The position numbers and the translations under genes are program-made. The notes beneath the pieces were generated by a model. The model ran no database searches. It was given only the letters and a program-made list of their open reading frames with translations, and was not told the origin of the DNA. Positions 37,131-49,808 of a stretch of 64,000 bases of DNA are shown here, piece by piece (the stretch's first letter is position 1; every line of letters begins with the position of its first letter). The stretch covers positions 365,016-429,015 of the forward strand of contig MU278354.1 of the NCBI GenBank assembly GCA_022385755.1. The letters are read 5' to 3'. The DNA is from Trametopsis cervina. Taxonomy: Eukaryota; Basidiomycota; Agaricomycetes; Polyporales; Irpicaceae.

Positions 37131-40059
37131 ATGGCGATCACCTCTGCGCAAAAGGCAGACATTGAGGCGGTCATACAGGCTCTCACCGAAGCTACTGGGG
37201 CCCGCAAAAAACGCAAGCTTGCGGATATGTTCCTCGCGCTTCCCGACGCGGATTCATGGGCGCAGTACTACGAGGTGTGCCAGCCTGGCTCCATTGCTTT
37301 TTCTGTTCTGCACAAAGTGCTGAATATGTGCACTGCCGTAGGTGATTCCAAACCCGCGCTCGATAAACACCGTCAAGACGAACCTCGCAAAGAACAAGTA
37401 CAAGGACGCGGCGCACGTCTACGACGACCTCCACCTCGTCTTCCTCAACGCGCTCTTCTACAACGAGGAGGAAAGCCAGATTGCGCATGATGCTGCTACG
37501 CTCAGGGTAAGCTCCTCCCCCTGTTCGTCCCCGCCGTTCCCGCTAAACATTGCCGTACTGTAGGCCCTACTGGACAAGGAATGGCGCGCGCGCACGACGC
37601 TCCCGACACCCGCAGACGGGCTGCCCGCTACCTCCGCCCAAGCACACCACGGTGTTCCCCTCCCCACCCTCCCCAAGCCCGCCGCTACTCCCGCTACCAA
37701 CACCGCCGCCCCTACTCCCCCCGTCGCCGGCCCATCGACCATAAAACGTGCAGAAGCATCTACCTACTCAGCTAAGATGGACCCCGAGCGTGCAAGCTCG
37801 CCTGACATGGACGTCGACGTTGGCGGGACGCCTGAGCCCGATGCTGGGCCTATGGAGGCCGCGCTCGACGGCGAGAGCGACGCGATCGTGCAGCAGCTCG
37901 AGCGCAGCCTCCCGCGCTGGACTGGGTTTGAGGAGGTCGGATGGGCGGACGTAGCGGAGGTGAGTGTCATGCTCGGCTCGGCTGTGCGGATAGGTTGACT
38001 TACGAGTATTCGGTGTAGGAAAGGTATTTGGCAGTTGTCCAGGGGGTTTCTGGGCACTTGGATGCGAGGTACGTCTTGTGTGGGCGGGTTTGTGTATAAT
38101 GCGCTGAGTGGCTTGGGCATACCAGTGGGGAGAGATTCGCATCTGTCTTGGACACGTTGCCTGAGGAGACCAATATACCTGAGGTTCCGTACAGAGTACG
38201 TCGTCACACCATTCTTTGCTTTTGTAGTCGTGCTTACTGGTTTTGTCTCCAGGAACCATTATCGTTGCAGATAATAGAGGTATTAATGTTATTGGTTCGT
38301 TCAAACGGAATGGTGGCTGACATCTCGCCTAGAAACGCGTGCAGGACAAGGAATACGCATCGCCCGCCGATTTCGACAAGGACATTGCCAAACTGTTCCT
38401 CAAAGGAAGGCGATCCTATCCACCGGGCAGCGAAGCGTATGGCAAAGTGCTATTACTGCAGGTTGTATTCCATGTTATCATACCGTAACGCGTCATTGAC
38501 AATCCCTGTGAGACAGCGACTCTATCAGGCCCTCGTCTCCCCCGAGCCTCCCTCCGGGCCCCCGTTCGTCTCCACAACGCACTTTGCGGCTCTCCCCGCA
38601 GGACCGGGCACCGCGCGGCCCTTGCACAGCAGCTCCGACACCGAGGGCATGCCGAACATCACGAGCTACCGAATCCCCATCAAGGACCGCAAGTTCGTGG
38701 ATAGCGTCGAGTACAAGGGCTGGACGGTCAAGATGGCAGACTGGCTCCACCTAGCGAACTGCGACGACCCGGCGCGCCCGATCGTGGGGCAGGTGTTCCG
38801 CTGCTGGTTATCGGAGGAGCCGTGAGTTGTTTGTTGGGCGTGAAACGCGCCGGGGTATTGACTTGGTGATGCGCAGGACAAAACGAAGCCGCCCTGGCGT
38901 GACGGTGGCGTGGTATTTTAGACCCGAACAGGTATTTTTCTTCTTGCGGTGCATCGCTGTTTAGCCGTAGGGGCGCTGCTCAATCACAGTGCAGACGTTT
39001 CATCCTGCGCACAGGCAGTTTTGGGAAAACGAGGTGTTCAAGACGAGTGAGTGCTCGTTTTTCACGTATAACTTGACTATTTGACGGGGATAATACAGGC
39101 CACTTCGCTGAGCATCCTCTGGAGGACATCATTGAGAAGATCGCATGCCAGTTCACAGCCCGCCACATCCGCGGGCGACCGCGTCCGCCGTACTGGCACC
39201 CAGGGTGGCCGTTGTATGTGTGCGATTCGCGCTATAACGACCGTGAGCGCATCTTCGTGAAGATCAAGAATTGGAACTCGTGCGTGCCCGAGGAGGTCCG
39301 CAAGAGCGCCGAGTTCATGCCCATCTACCCATTCGAGCGCTTCGTGTACCCCAAGCGACACGCCAGCCCGTTCATCGCAGGCGAGCCGATCAAGGCGCCG
39401 GGAGGCATCGGGGACGTCATCGAACGCACGGAGGGTGAGAAACACGAAGGCGGCGGGATCGGCAGGAAGCGGACCAGGAAGCCGCCCGCGGGCCCTGGCT
39501 CTGCGCCCACCCGGAACGAGCTCACTGACCGACTCGGGCAGAGTCGAGGGCTGTTCGTAGGCCCGCCCGTCGCAGGTGGCGGTGGTATCACATCCATACC
39601 GCCGAACGCAGCCCCGGCGATGCGCTACGACGCTCTCGCACCCATGCCACCGAGGAGCGACGTCGACAGGTCCATCATCACTGCTGCGGGCGGAGCGTCG
39701 AATCTTGGCGGACAGGTCGTCGTCGATAGGTTGCCTCCTGAGACAGGTGCGCCCACAGCCTTGTCGCAGTTTTTCTCTGTGCGTGGCTGACACCCCAGGT
39801 TGACATCCCAGCGCGACACTTTGATCGTGACCCCGATACGAACGAAGTACTCTGGTTCGCAGCGCCGCCGGTGGACATCCCCCGGCCTAAAGGGCCTGAA
39901 TACAGCCTGGCGTATCTGAGTTATCTTGCCAAAAAGCGGAAGAATAAGGATCACGCTGATGCGATGGATATTGAGGGTGACGTCGATGGTGTTATTTCGA
40001 GCAAAAAGCAAAAGCCGCATCGTACCGTGACGGAGCAGATAAATTCGTTCTTGACATAA
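37131..40059 (+). CDS. RSC1/RSC2-type chromatin remodelling subunit (two bromodomains plus BAH)
   Basis: A probable subunit of the RSC nucleosome-remodelling complex in the nucleus. Twelve exons (37131-37274, 37342-37506, 37564-37959, 38019-38068, 38126-38195, 38253-38279, 38333-38461, 38517-38821, 38877-38931, 38995-39046, 39099-39746, 39812-40059) give 762 aa. The first bromodomain is about residues 5-105 (WAQYYEVIPNPRSI, then FLNALFYNEEES). A Pro/Ala linker follows. The second bromodomain is about 240-335 (NIPEVPYREPLSLQIIEKRV). The BAH domain is about 380-510 (GWTVKMADWLHLAN, VAWYFRPEQT, then YVCDSRYND). A lysine-rich tail ends RTVTEQINSFLT. Domain order matches RSC1/RSC2. It has a 27-nt exon. 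Convergent with the OPT gene. Confidence 0.9.
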
Positions 40060-40300
40060 CGCGGAGTGGCACCTCGGCTGTTATGTTGCGGAGCCATTAG
40101 ATCTGATTGCATTGTTCTACATTGATGTGTTATGTGGGGAATATACAGTCTCTAGAAAACATCTCCAAGAAAGGTCCGGGGCGGAATTACGTGCATAAGT
40201 TAAGGATAAATGAGCAGCGGCAGATACGACTAAAAGTACAAATACATTCGTGATAAAATCATGCGGCATGACCCTATGCATGGGCTACCAAATGTCCGGA
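40060..40300. other. Short 3' intergenic region
   Basis: Between the convergent stops of the RSC-type and OPT genes. No gene is seen. Confidence 0.5.
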
Positions 40301-43300
40301 CTAGAACCAACACAGGAACTGCGTTAGCGGGTGGGTCAGACTCGGTTGATAGATGACTTGCCCAAAATGATCCTTCCCTGTGGCCTGCACAGTTTTCCCG
40401 GCAGTCATATTAAAGTCAGCCGTGTTCGTCCATACCGTGTTGCCCCACCAAGAAAGGATGGAACTTTCGCCGATGTGGCCGTTGGACGGATATTGGAGAC
40501 TGCGGAATCACAGGTAGCGACACGATAATCAGCAGGAGCACATGTAGAAGGAGACGCTGGAGCCTCCGCGGAAGCTATTTACGTACCAAAAGAATATAAT
40601 GATAGTCCCGACGGCGCTACCCGCATCTAGCGCAGCTGAGAGCACGTCTTCGTGTGGGTATCCGAAGCGAAAGCATTGAGTACAGTTACTTGTGGGATAA
40701 CAGCATATACGTACAGTTATACCTCGACCACCAAGCGAAGTGACGTCGGCGGATAAGGTATTGTGTGAAGAACCCCACAATGACCCATGGAACGTAGTTC
40801 AGCGCGGTCGCTGGCGGTATGAGAGCAGTACCGCTGACAACAACGGGGATGCTAATCGAGGAGTGATGAGCTGGGTACGACAGACGCCGGAGATAATGTA
40901 AGAGACGTACTTGACATAGCGAAACCAGCTGTTTGGGTACCTCCTGCTGAGGAACCACGGAATTATAGGAGATAGCCCGAATAGGAAGAACCATCTCAGG
41001 AACCCATACACCTTTCCTGCAGAGAACAGGCGATATGGGCCGACAACACCCCAAATGACGGTGGCCGTGTAGAACACCTCGGTAGATGCACAAACAAAGT
41101 GATCCTTCTGATGTGGGTTGCACATTTGGGGGATGTGGTCGAACATCCAGGTTTGCACGGCCAGTTGGACCACTCCTGCCACGACTGTCGCGACAACTTG
41201 ACACCAGAACATCGTTCTAGGACTGAATGGAAGGATCAGATAAGAGGTACGAGGGGCGATTTCACATGAGAAATGAACTTACGGAATCTTCATGTAGTGA
41301 CCAAGCTTCATGTCAGAAGTGAAGGTCAACGCTGTGAAAACTGTCAGAAAATCTCGGCAGCAATAGGACATCGTGTCAGCCACCTTGAGACATCGTCTGA
41401 CATCCGCGAGAACTTCTGGTCAGATTACAGGCGATTCGGGGGAGCACATGATGTACATACAATATAGCCCCAGGTCTTGAATAACATCATTGCAAGCGGC
41501 CGTCCCGGGAGGAGGAATCCAATGATAAGTTCGGTGATGACGTTCAACCCAACTTGCTGGTTTGTGACCGCCTGAATAATGCCAATAGGGAGCGTATAAA
41601 CGAAAGCGATGGCAAGTGCTAGGACGAACGCCCATACAGGCATCTGAGTCGAATATAGTTCGATGCCGATTATACCAAAAACAAACATCGTCACGAAGAT
41701 GCATAGGTACCACCAATCTGGTACTTGAGGATAGTGAGACATCAACCGCGCATGAATATCGGGCTGCTCTGCAAGGGATCGGCGGGCTTGAATGATGATC
41801 TGCTTTCGGTAGTAGAGAAAAACATGGACAATAGTAGCTGGGAAGGACGAGTCAATGTGTATATTTGGCTTCATGCAAGTGGGAGCGGACTAACCGATAA
41901 TGCTGGTGAAGCTCAGCGCGTATGAAACAACAAAGCCGGCCGGTAGAAACAATGGACTGTATTCCTCGTATTTCTTCTGATCGAATTGGTGGTTGGTAAG
42001 CACCTCCGTCACGTTGTAGAAACGTCCTGTGTTGTCGTAGGCATGTCGAGAAAGGACAGGGATGAACTGCGAGTCCCAGACGTTGGCGAAGTAGAGTATC
42101 GGCGTAATAATCCAGAAGAATACCACAAAGCCGAAGGCAACGTTGGCTTCCGCCCACCAAGGAGTGGCAAGTGGCGAACCGATATACGCAATTTGTGTCC
42201 AATCGAACGTGATGAGGGACATACCAAGCCCGCTTTGATAACCGAACAGAGAATTGACTGTGACTGTGGGCGGATGTAGAGTTAATGTTTCGGCTGCCGA
42301 ATGAACGGCTAACACAAACATTACATCGCGGACGTACCATTATGGGGTTTGATCCAACATACCCAAGAGAAAAACGACAATGCGGTGAATAGATACCCAG
42401 GAAGGAAATCTACCAAATTTTCTTTTAGTCTGTAGCCAGATTGATATTGCAACAGCACTCACACCATGCAATAGCAGCAGTGAAAGCATAGCAAAAGAAA
42501 CGTTCGCGACTGATACCACCTTGTTTTCCTACCCCTATATACCATTGAGCGTGGAGCGTGTTGAAAAGGGCACAATACACTAGGTTTGAAGGCCAGACTG
42601 TCATTTGCCGAATGTGAGAATTCATATTGCATAGTAAATAACGTATAGCTTACTCATGGACGGTGGTGATACCAAGAAACGCTTCGCTATACCACCGATG
42701 GAGAAGCCGATAAGCTGCGTAGACATGACCACAAGGAGCTGGTAGCCAAAATTATAACGCTGGTTGTAGTAAAACCGCTGGACAGCAATAATATCGGTCT
42801 GCACATAGTAACCTGCAAGTAAGCAAGGAAATAGGGTGATACGGTGAAAGACACGACACACCGCGTACGCAGACGTCGCCCCTACTCCTGCCATGATAGT
42901 GACTACGACGTGTTCCTTGATAGAGAATGGCCCAGGGTTGAGTGAGGCACCAAAAATTCGGACTTGCGGTAGCAGTCGAGCCATCAGACGGCCGACGGGG
43001 AACGAGAGCAACTGTGCGACAAGCTGGAAAGAATGCAACGGACTCAATGCAAGCGGAGAGGGAACGCTGAAAAGGGCAAAAGCAGACTCACTGGCCCGAT
43101 CGTCACACTCGGATATCGAAAGAAATAAAATTGATTCACACCGGGGATGACGATAGCCCAAGCAAGGCCTAGCACCCATGCGCGCAGTGTACCCGCGGGC
43201 ATTGTAGGATCATCTGTGTTCGCGACAGCGGAGCGGACTTCAGGGTACGGTGACTCATCCTCTGTCGAGAGGGCGATATGAATGTGATGAGCAAAGACAA

Positions 43301-43613
43301 CGAGCGGCACACGATGTCGCGTACCGAGGTATTCTGCTTCCAGGTCGAGATTAGGGTCTCCATAATATTCGTCGTCGACCAGATGCTGTGACTGCAAAAT
43401 GAAGCGACTTCCAAGACATATGAAATGCACACTCACGACAATAGCTGGGCGGGAGTGAGCAGGAAAGACTAGAGATGATTGGAGAGAGGGCGTACGCTGG
43501 GATCCGCCATTTTCCGCCATGTGCTGGTCGTTCTCCCATTTAGATGGACTAAAGTCGTAAGCAGCCTTTGGTGGTTCTGGACTGGGGGTTGGGGGAGGCT
43601 CGCGGGAGGACAT
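40301..43613 (-). CDS. Oligopeptide transporter, OPT family
   Basis: A proton-coupled plasma-membrane importer of small peptides. Many exons run minus from ATG 43613 to the stop at 40301; the spliced length should be roughly 750-800 aa. Signatures in order: ESPYPEVRSAVANTDDP, GLAWAIVIPGVNQFYFFRYP, the family hallmark NPGPFSIKEHVVVTIMA, QLIGFSIGGIAKRFLV, NSLFGYQSGLGMSLITFDW, QQVGLNVITELIIGFLLPGR, and near the end SILSWWGNTVW. At least a dozen hydrophobic segments are seen. One intron near 43280 is 63 nt and keeps frame, so it hides inside an open frame. Near 43450 either a 51-nt segment is coding or an 8-nt micro-exon is used. The C-terminus lacks the usual short ending and extends by about 15 residues. 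The substrate is inferred from family. Confidence 0.88.
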
Positions 43614-44068
43614 GGGGCAGAGGCAGCGGCGGGGGTTGGACGTCCATCCAAGAGTTGGAAGGGGCGAGAGGTAGGAAGGGAGAGTCTGACAAGACGGACT
43701 GCTGATAGTGCCCGCTTCAGCGCCTTTCCCTCGTCGCACAAAGTTAGGCGCCGAGTGCCTGAACCCTAATCCGACCCGCCTCCTCCCACGAGCTGCAAGT
43801 GAGAGCCCATCATGATTACTGTACCCAGTACGTCCAATACACGGAAGCTGTGTGGTGTTCGAAGATTGTTCAAAGTACTACTGCGCCGGCGAGTTACGGA
43901 TGCAGTCTTTCGCAGACGCTATCCACCGTGCTCTGGAGTCGGGGCATGCATTCATGGTACGCACTATGCTAGGAACATGTATTGTACGTATGTTGCACTC
44001 GCGGGTTGCGTAAGCAGCGAATTCATCGTACACACAACGTATATCGCCTTAGTAAGGATACGAATACC
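43614..44068. other. Intergenic between CSN7 and OPT
   Basis: About 450 bp with no minus-strand coding signal. A plus-strand frame at 43812-44405 runs mostly antisense to CSN7 and is a shadow. Confidence 0.5.
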
Positions 44069-45252
44069 TCAGGGCCGCCCTCTCTTTCTGGTTTTCGAGG
44101 CAGCATCTCCTGCGGAGCTGGAACGGCCGTCAGTACATATTAACATTTCCATTGCACTCGACGGGCTGACTCGCCTCTTCGACTTGTTCTCATCGTCTAC
44201 ATCCATGTTGTTCTCTCTCTCCTTCGCCAACTCCTTCTGTTTCTCTGCGGCTTCCCGTTTAGCCAAGAGAGCTAGCCCTGCAGCCGTGGGACCAGATTTG
44301 ACAGTAGGCACAGTTGGCGGAGGGCGGACAATGACAGGCTTCACTACGGCTTCTTTCTGTTTGGTCTGCATTTCTACCACGTTTGCCAGGTATTGTCGCT
44401 CATAGACTTCTTTCGCGGTATTTTCGGCCGCGGTGCGAGCAGCAATCTGTCCCAACTTCTCATCGAGGGTCGCCAATACCGACGACGTGGTGGTGGCCCT
44501 ATACGTCGTTAGACTATGCTGCGTAATACAGATAGAAATGTACCAGTTCTGCAGTGCAGCGAGGATGCTTTCGACTTTCCCCGGCTCCAAATCACGGCCC
44601 ATAGTATACTCTACCTTAAATTGCTGCTCTTTCTGGTCGAGCTTTCCACGGATAACTTCCAGATAGATTGCGTCGATGATAAGGTCTTCCAGCTCGCGAA
44701 TGGTGGAGACTTGAAGCATGTCGATGAGTTCAGCATAGGGAAGTATCTAAGAGACGCCATCGAAGGTGTCAGAACAAGAAGTTCATTTACCAGAAGGTCT
44801 CATACGCGTTTCTCCATAGCCAGTGAAACTAGCGTGAGGTGCTTCAGCTTCGTGAGCTGTGCCTGGTTGAGTGGCGGCAGTGAATCTTTTCTGCCTAGGA
44901 TCGTTTCATGAGTAGGATTCGTGTCAATATGTTGACATGCGTACGCAGATAATCCGTATACGTTTGGTACGAGAACAGCTGCAACAATGCAAGGTAGGGT
45001 GCGTGTTGCTCATTACTCGCAAGCTGCAGACAACGGCGAGAAGCGTAAGGGTGCAAACAACCACTAGCATGACCTCGTTATCATTAAGCTCACCTCTTGA
45101 ATGCTGGGCAACTCAAGTAGCTCAGCAAAGACGAATACACCAGGGGCGGCTGTGGCATCTTGAATCAGCTTAGCTGCTGCCGCCCCTTTTGCCGATTTCG
45201 ACATGAGCAAGAAGGGTTCCAGCTTCGTTGTGAAGTTTGAGCCGAGATCCAT
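44069..45252 (-). CDS. CSN7: COP9 signalosome complex subunit 7 (PCI domain)
   Basis: A scaffold subunit of the COP9 signalosome, which removes NEDD8 from cullin-RING ligases. Five exons (45094-45252, 44945-45023, 44806-44894, 44544-44746, 44069-44498) give 319 aa. An N-terminal helical repeat region includes ELLELPSIQE and LFSYQTYTDYL. The PCI winged-helix core follows, with SLPPLNQAQLTKLKHLTLVS, ILPYAELIDML, IRELEDLIIDAIY and EVIRGKLDQKEQQFKV. The C-terminal tail is a long charged coiled coil ending in a basic TRKRGRP. A 45-nt frame-preserving intron is hidden in the long last frame at 44499-44543; removing it restores LQNWATTT. Confidence 0.92.
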
Positions 45253-45638
45253 GTTAGATAACTATGTAATCGACAGACGTGCTTGAGTTGACAATGAGAC
45301 GGGATGAGTTGCGAGTGGCGAGGCCTGATTGAACACCGGCAGTTAAACGCTGAATGAGTGGGCTCTAAGCGGCTCGCTGGTACCAGCGAGTCAGGTATCC
45401 CGTGTTTACTGTGCTTGTGGGCTGGTTATAGACGTACTGTAGCCACACTATTTCGTCACGCTACCCGACATTGCAAGGGTTCGGCGGGAGGCAAAGTTCT
45501 CGTTATTAGACACCAGTATACTAAATATGTCAAACTCCAATCATCACCGTCTCCCTTATATAAAATCTAGTTGGTTTGAATCTATGAAGATCAATCCAAA
45601 CAATATGCATATGATTCCAGAGCAATAGACGAGCAGCA
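45253..45638. other. Intergenic between TRK and CSN7
   Basis: About 390 bp. A 70-codon plus-strand frame at 45358-45570 has no recognisable motif. No gene is supported. Confidence 0.5.
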
Positions 45639-48600
45639 TTACTGGCCCATTTCTGTGTCATGTAGGGCCTGTGGTACCTGTCCTGTAAGCGGCGTTATCA
45701 TCTCAGGAGCGGCTGCGGAAGGCAGCTTTCCATTGATATCTTGAGTGCTGGTGGCAGGTTCGCAAATCGGCTCTCCTTCGCGCTTGGATGGTACTAAATC
45801 TTGGGGAAGTAGAACTGCCCAGAGGGGTCGGTTAGAAGACATGGGTGATAGAACATATACTCACTGGCGCGATCGATAGCGACTGGTAACCCGCGATGCC
45901 TTCCTCGTACCATGATAACAATGACAACCAATTTGGACAGCGGGCCAAATGCGCCGGAGAACGCGTAATTCTCTGTAGGAATTCCCAGCGTTAGGCCAAT
46001 ACCACCAAATGCCGACACCAATTCGAATACTACTAAATGTTAGAGCGAGTTATAGCACATACAGGCGGACAGACGTACAGATACGGAATAGATTGAACCA
46101 CGGTGCATTTGCGTCATCCATGATTTTCGTCCGCTCAATTACACAGATGAGGAAAATTCCAGCAACAAGCCACCAGATATCGTAGGCAACCTGACGTCGA
46201 AGATGCCAGCCGAAGTATTGCCAAACACGCTCACGTCTTGATATATTCTCGCCTAACGTCGGCTCTTCATCCTCGTCGGGGGCTTCAGCTTCGAACACGC
46301 CCAAGCTTCTCTCTTCGTATCTACAAAGAAATCAGGATACACCGAGAGATCATGATATAGATACCTCACACATTCGTAGATCGAATGCTCATTGCCACCT
46401 GTCCAAGACATAATTAGCTATTGATGCTCGTGTTCTATAGCAAATAATGAAACTGACCGGATAGACCGCGATGTACATCATGATGATGCATAAAAATCTG
46501 GACATGGTGAAAACTACGTGGATGTCTTATAGTAACACGGTCACTTACTGAAAGGATGGCGCCAGAGAGGAAAGAGATACGATGGAAAACCCAGACGCAC
46601 GCACAGCAAACGATTGGAAAAGACCTGCAACTACCCGACTTCCAGGCGGTAGATTGTCTGTGACTGGCAATCCTATGTCGAGAACGATGAATGAGATCCA
46701 TTCAATAGAACTACTGTCGCGTTAGATGTTGCGTACGAAGGAGCAGCAAAAACTCACGTAAAGAACAATAAAGCAGCCAGTAGAAACCAAGTGACATGAG
46801 CTGGAAAAAGGTAGATGAAGCATCTAATCTCATGGGGTCTCAGTTAAATCACGCGAAATCTATCAGTATGCAATATGAGAGGCTATCGCACCGTCTCGGA
46901 TGATCTAGGAGGAAGTGGAGACTGCGGTCTTCCTGCGATCCCTCTTTCACAAATTTCGTGCTCAACCAGCTGCAGCGGTTGCCATGAGTCTTATACAGAT
47001 TTGGGCAGGAAATGACTCACATCAGAAACCTCAAACTGCACAAACGAACCTTTGTCATTGCTGTCATGAAACAAACACAAAGCGCACTCACAATATCGGC
47101 TAGGTAACGGTTATGAGAGCTAGATCTCAATTTGACAACGTTAGGCTTACCAGACCATGGTTTCCGGCAAGTACAGCAAACAGCATAGCAACTATATCCC
47201 GCTTTATCACAACAATGTATTGAAAAATTAGCAATACACGTACAGATCATGAGGTATGCTTGCTGGAAGGGGACCATTCCACTGATATCACCGTTAATGA
47301 CATAATCCCAGATATCAACGAAGAACGTACGAGTCAACCAAACTCATCCCTCCGCCAGTGTAAGAACCCATGACCTGACTGTAAGAGAGAACTAGTCATG
47401 AGATGATACATTATTAATATATTTGGCAGACTCACAAGGCAACAAACCTATATGGCTATGTTTGTGAAATTGCTCTTCGGTATAGTATACCACGCACCAA
47501 GGTTTATTGACTAGCCTTGGTTGGCTTTGGAAAACGCTGTCATACGTATGTGTGGTTGAAAGCCAGGGCGCAATTAAGGCTATGGATATCAGCTGGACGC
47601 CGACGAAATACTGGGAGAGAGGATATGCAGTCAACGTGCTATCGAAGAATGCTAGCACTCACAATGATCACAAGATAGCTGAGAAAGTCGAGAGCTTGGT
47701 ATCTGCAATAGCGTGGTGAGAACCGCGTGTCCACAGCAGAAGATTTATAGATCATACTCCAATCCGCCTAGCCGCTCCAGTTCCTCATCATCTAACTCCT
47801 CGGTGTCGAAGTCTGAATTCCGGTTGATTATCAGGTTGGAGAACTCGCCATGAAGCCACTTAAAACTTTTGTCATTCTTCCAGCCCATCGTCGGCGCCGT
47901 AAAAACGCGCCTGACGAAACGATCAAGTGCGGGAAAATAACGTTTGGTCGTCCACTGTAATAGCTGGACAGGACCAGGAAACCCTCCCAGGCCCTGGTCT
48001 TTGCCCCGTTGTCCGAAAGTGTTATGATCTGCTGTTGGAACAATTGGTGGCTGGATTACGGTCTGTCTTTGAGGAATTGGGAGTCCTATATGCCAGTGTA
48101 AAGGCGTCAGATTACAGGCAATCTAAGAATGCAAATCTTGTACCTTTACGACGTCTCATTGTCGGTGGCACGACCAAGCCAGGCGAGGAAGGCGAGAAGA
48201 CATGAGACACTGGCGACATTGGCAGCTGAATCATGGCGGAGCGTGGAGAAGAAGTAAACGAATGAGCATCAGCAATAATTCCACATGCGTCTTGATCCTC
48301 ATCCTGGCGGACAAATTCGAACGATGTGGTCAAGGATTTCGGCGACCCAACGGCAAGATGTGACGAGGAGCCATTCAAGTGAGCAACACCTGAGGTAAGT
48401 GCATCACTTCTTGTAGGGGTGGCAGTATCTCCAGAAGGTTGAGCATCGCTGAACACGATGCCCAGGCCAATACCCACGCTTCCGCCACCCACCAACGCCG
48501 CGCCAATACCCTGAGAAGGGTCCAGTGTAGCAGACGGTTCTTCAACACGAATCTTGATGTCATCATCTGTGTTGCGTTTGCTTGAAGAGCTCATGGCAGT

Positions 48601-49099
48601 TGTCAACGCAGCCGGAAGGTAACGGGAAAATCGGCTTCGAATCTTGTTCTTCTCTTTCTCTTGACGTTTGATACTTTCTAGGTGCTCAACAAAATATTGT
48701 TTACGTATGAGCACCATAACCCATGCAACAATAGACTTTGAAACATCAGAGCGAGGATCAAGGGTAGTGATGATACACGCACCACGTCTCCCAAAAGCAT
48801 TAGCGTATAGAGGATCACCTGCTGAAATGCTGTTAGAGTGCTCAAGTTGACTGTCGATAAACCAGTGACTGTGAGGGCGGAGTAGCACAAGAACAGGGCA
48901 TCAATGAAAGCTGGAAACGGTGTTCAATAACTTGTAGCAGCGAGAATTCTATCACCGTACCAATATGAAATCGTCCATTTGCTCCGTAGAATATGCCAGC
49001 ACTGATGAGGGGAACGAGGAGAAAGAAAAGCAGGTGGACTCGAAAGAAGTTTAGTTCTTTCTTGCACCATTCGCGGATGTCTTCGAACGATAAACTCAT
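45639..49099 (-). CDS. TRK-family high-affinity potassium transporter
   Basis: A plasma-membrane K+ uptake protein. A multi-exon gene runs from ATG 49099 (MSLSFEDIREWCKKE) to the stop at 45639. All four pore-loop signatures are visible: YSALTVTGLSTVNLS near 48870; GSYTGGGMSLVDS near 47350; ASGFSIVSLSSLAPSF near 46580; and ELVSAFGGIGLTLGIP near 46000. Between the first and second lies the long hydrophilic cytosolic loop typical of fungal TRK (SRFSRYLPAALTTAMSSSS, then a Ser/Thr-rich stretch and ELERLGGLEY). The C-terminal helix region RGRHRGLPVAIDRAVLLPQ matches TRK proteins. I did not fix every splice junction, so no exact length is given. TRK1 and TRK2 types cannot be told apart here. Confidence 0.88.
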
Positions 49100-49808
49100 G
49101 AACGATCACCCGATAGTCGAGTTTAGCCAATAGTGTGCCTGCTGTAATATTCCGAATGCAAACAGGGACAGGTAGAGCATACGCAGTTTCACTTGAACGC
49201 TGGGTTCACAGAGAACAAAAAGCGGAATGAGAGGAAGGAGAGGGTACTGCAACACCGCGCACTATGCGTGTTGGCATCTTAAGTAAGTGTTGGTGTAACC
49301 CTCCTGCACGCGGCACTCTCCGCGGGGCCCGACGGACTTACTTTAACAGATCTATACTTAGCCAATACGTTTCCGGCAGACGGTTACAGTGCACGGACTG
49401 TAGCAATGTTGCCAATGACCGAACGTTTAATTAGACACGAGCACTGTACAACGAACTAACAATACATGTAGTCGACTTTTTAACGTCGGCATATGAGACG
49501 GGTCCTTTCAGTACCAACAACCAAATATCATGAAGCAGAAGCAGACCAAGAAATAGCCCAAGGCTACTAGACAGACGAGAGAACTGGAGATGCTGTTTTA
49601 CATAAAGTAGAAGAAAGAACGAACTTCGTCATTGTAGTCCATCGCCGGTACAGAGCCAAAAGCAGCTGCGAAAAAGCACCACAGACCTGGAGAAACCCAA
49701 CATGCATACAATCTAGGCGGCTTGATGAGATGGAATAGTACATTGATGCTCATGTTCTTGTCGGACGTTCCCTTCAAGTCGGGGTATCGAGCATGCGGGT
49801 TATTTCAT
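49100..49808. other. Intergenic between PSP1-like gene and TRK
   Basis: About 0.7 kb, mixed composition. A plus-strand frame from about 49725 runs into antisense of the PSP1-like 3' exons and is not supported. Confidence 0.5.

Noticed and set aside
43812..44405. Plus-strand 197-aa frame
   Set aside because: Its larger part is antisense to the CSN7 tail, and the remainder has no motif.
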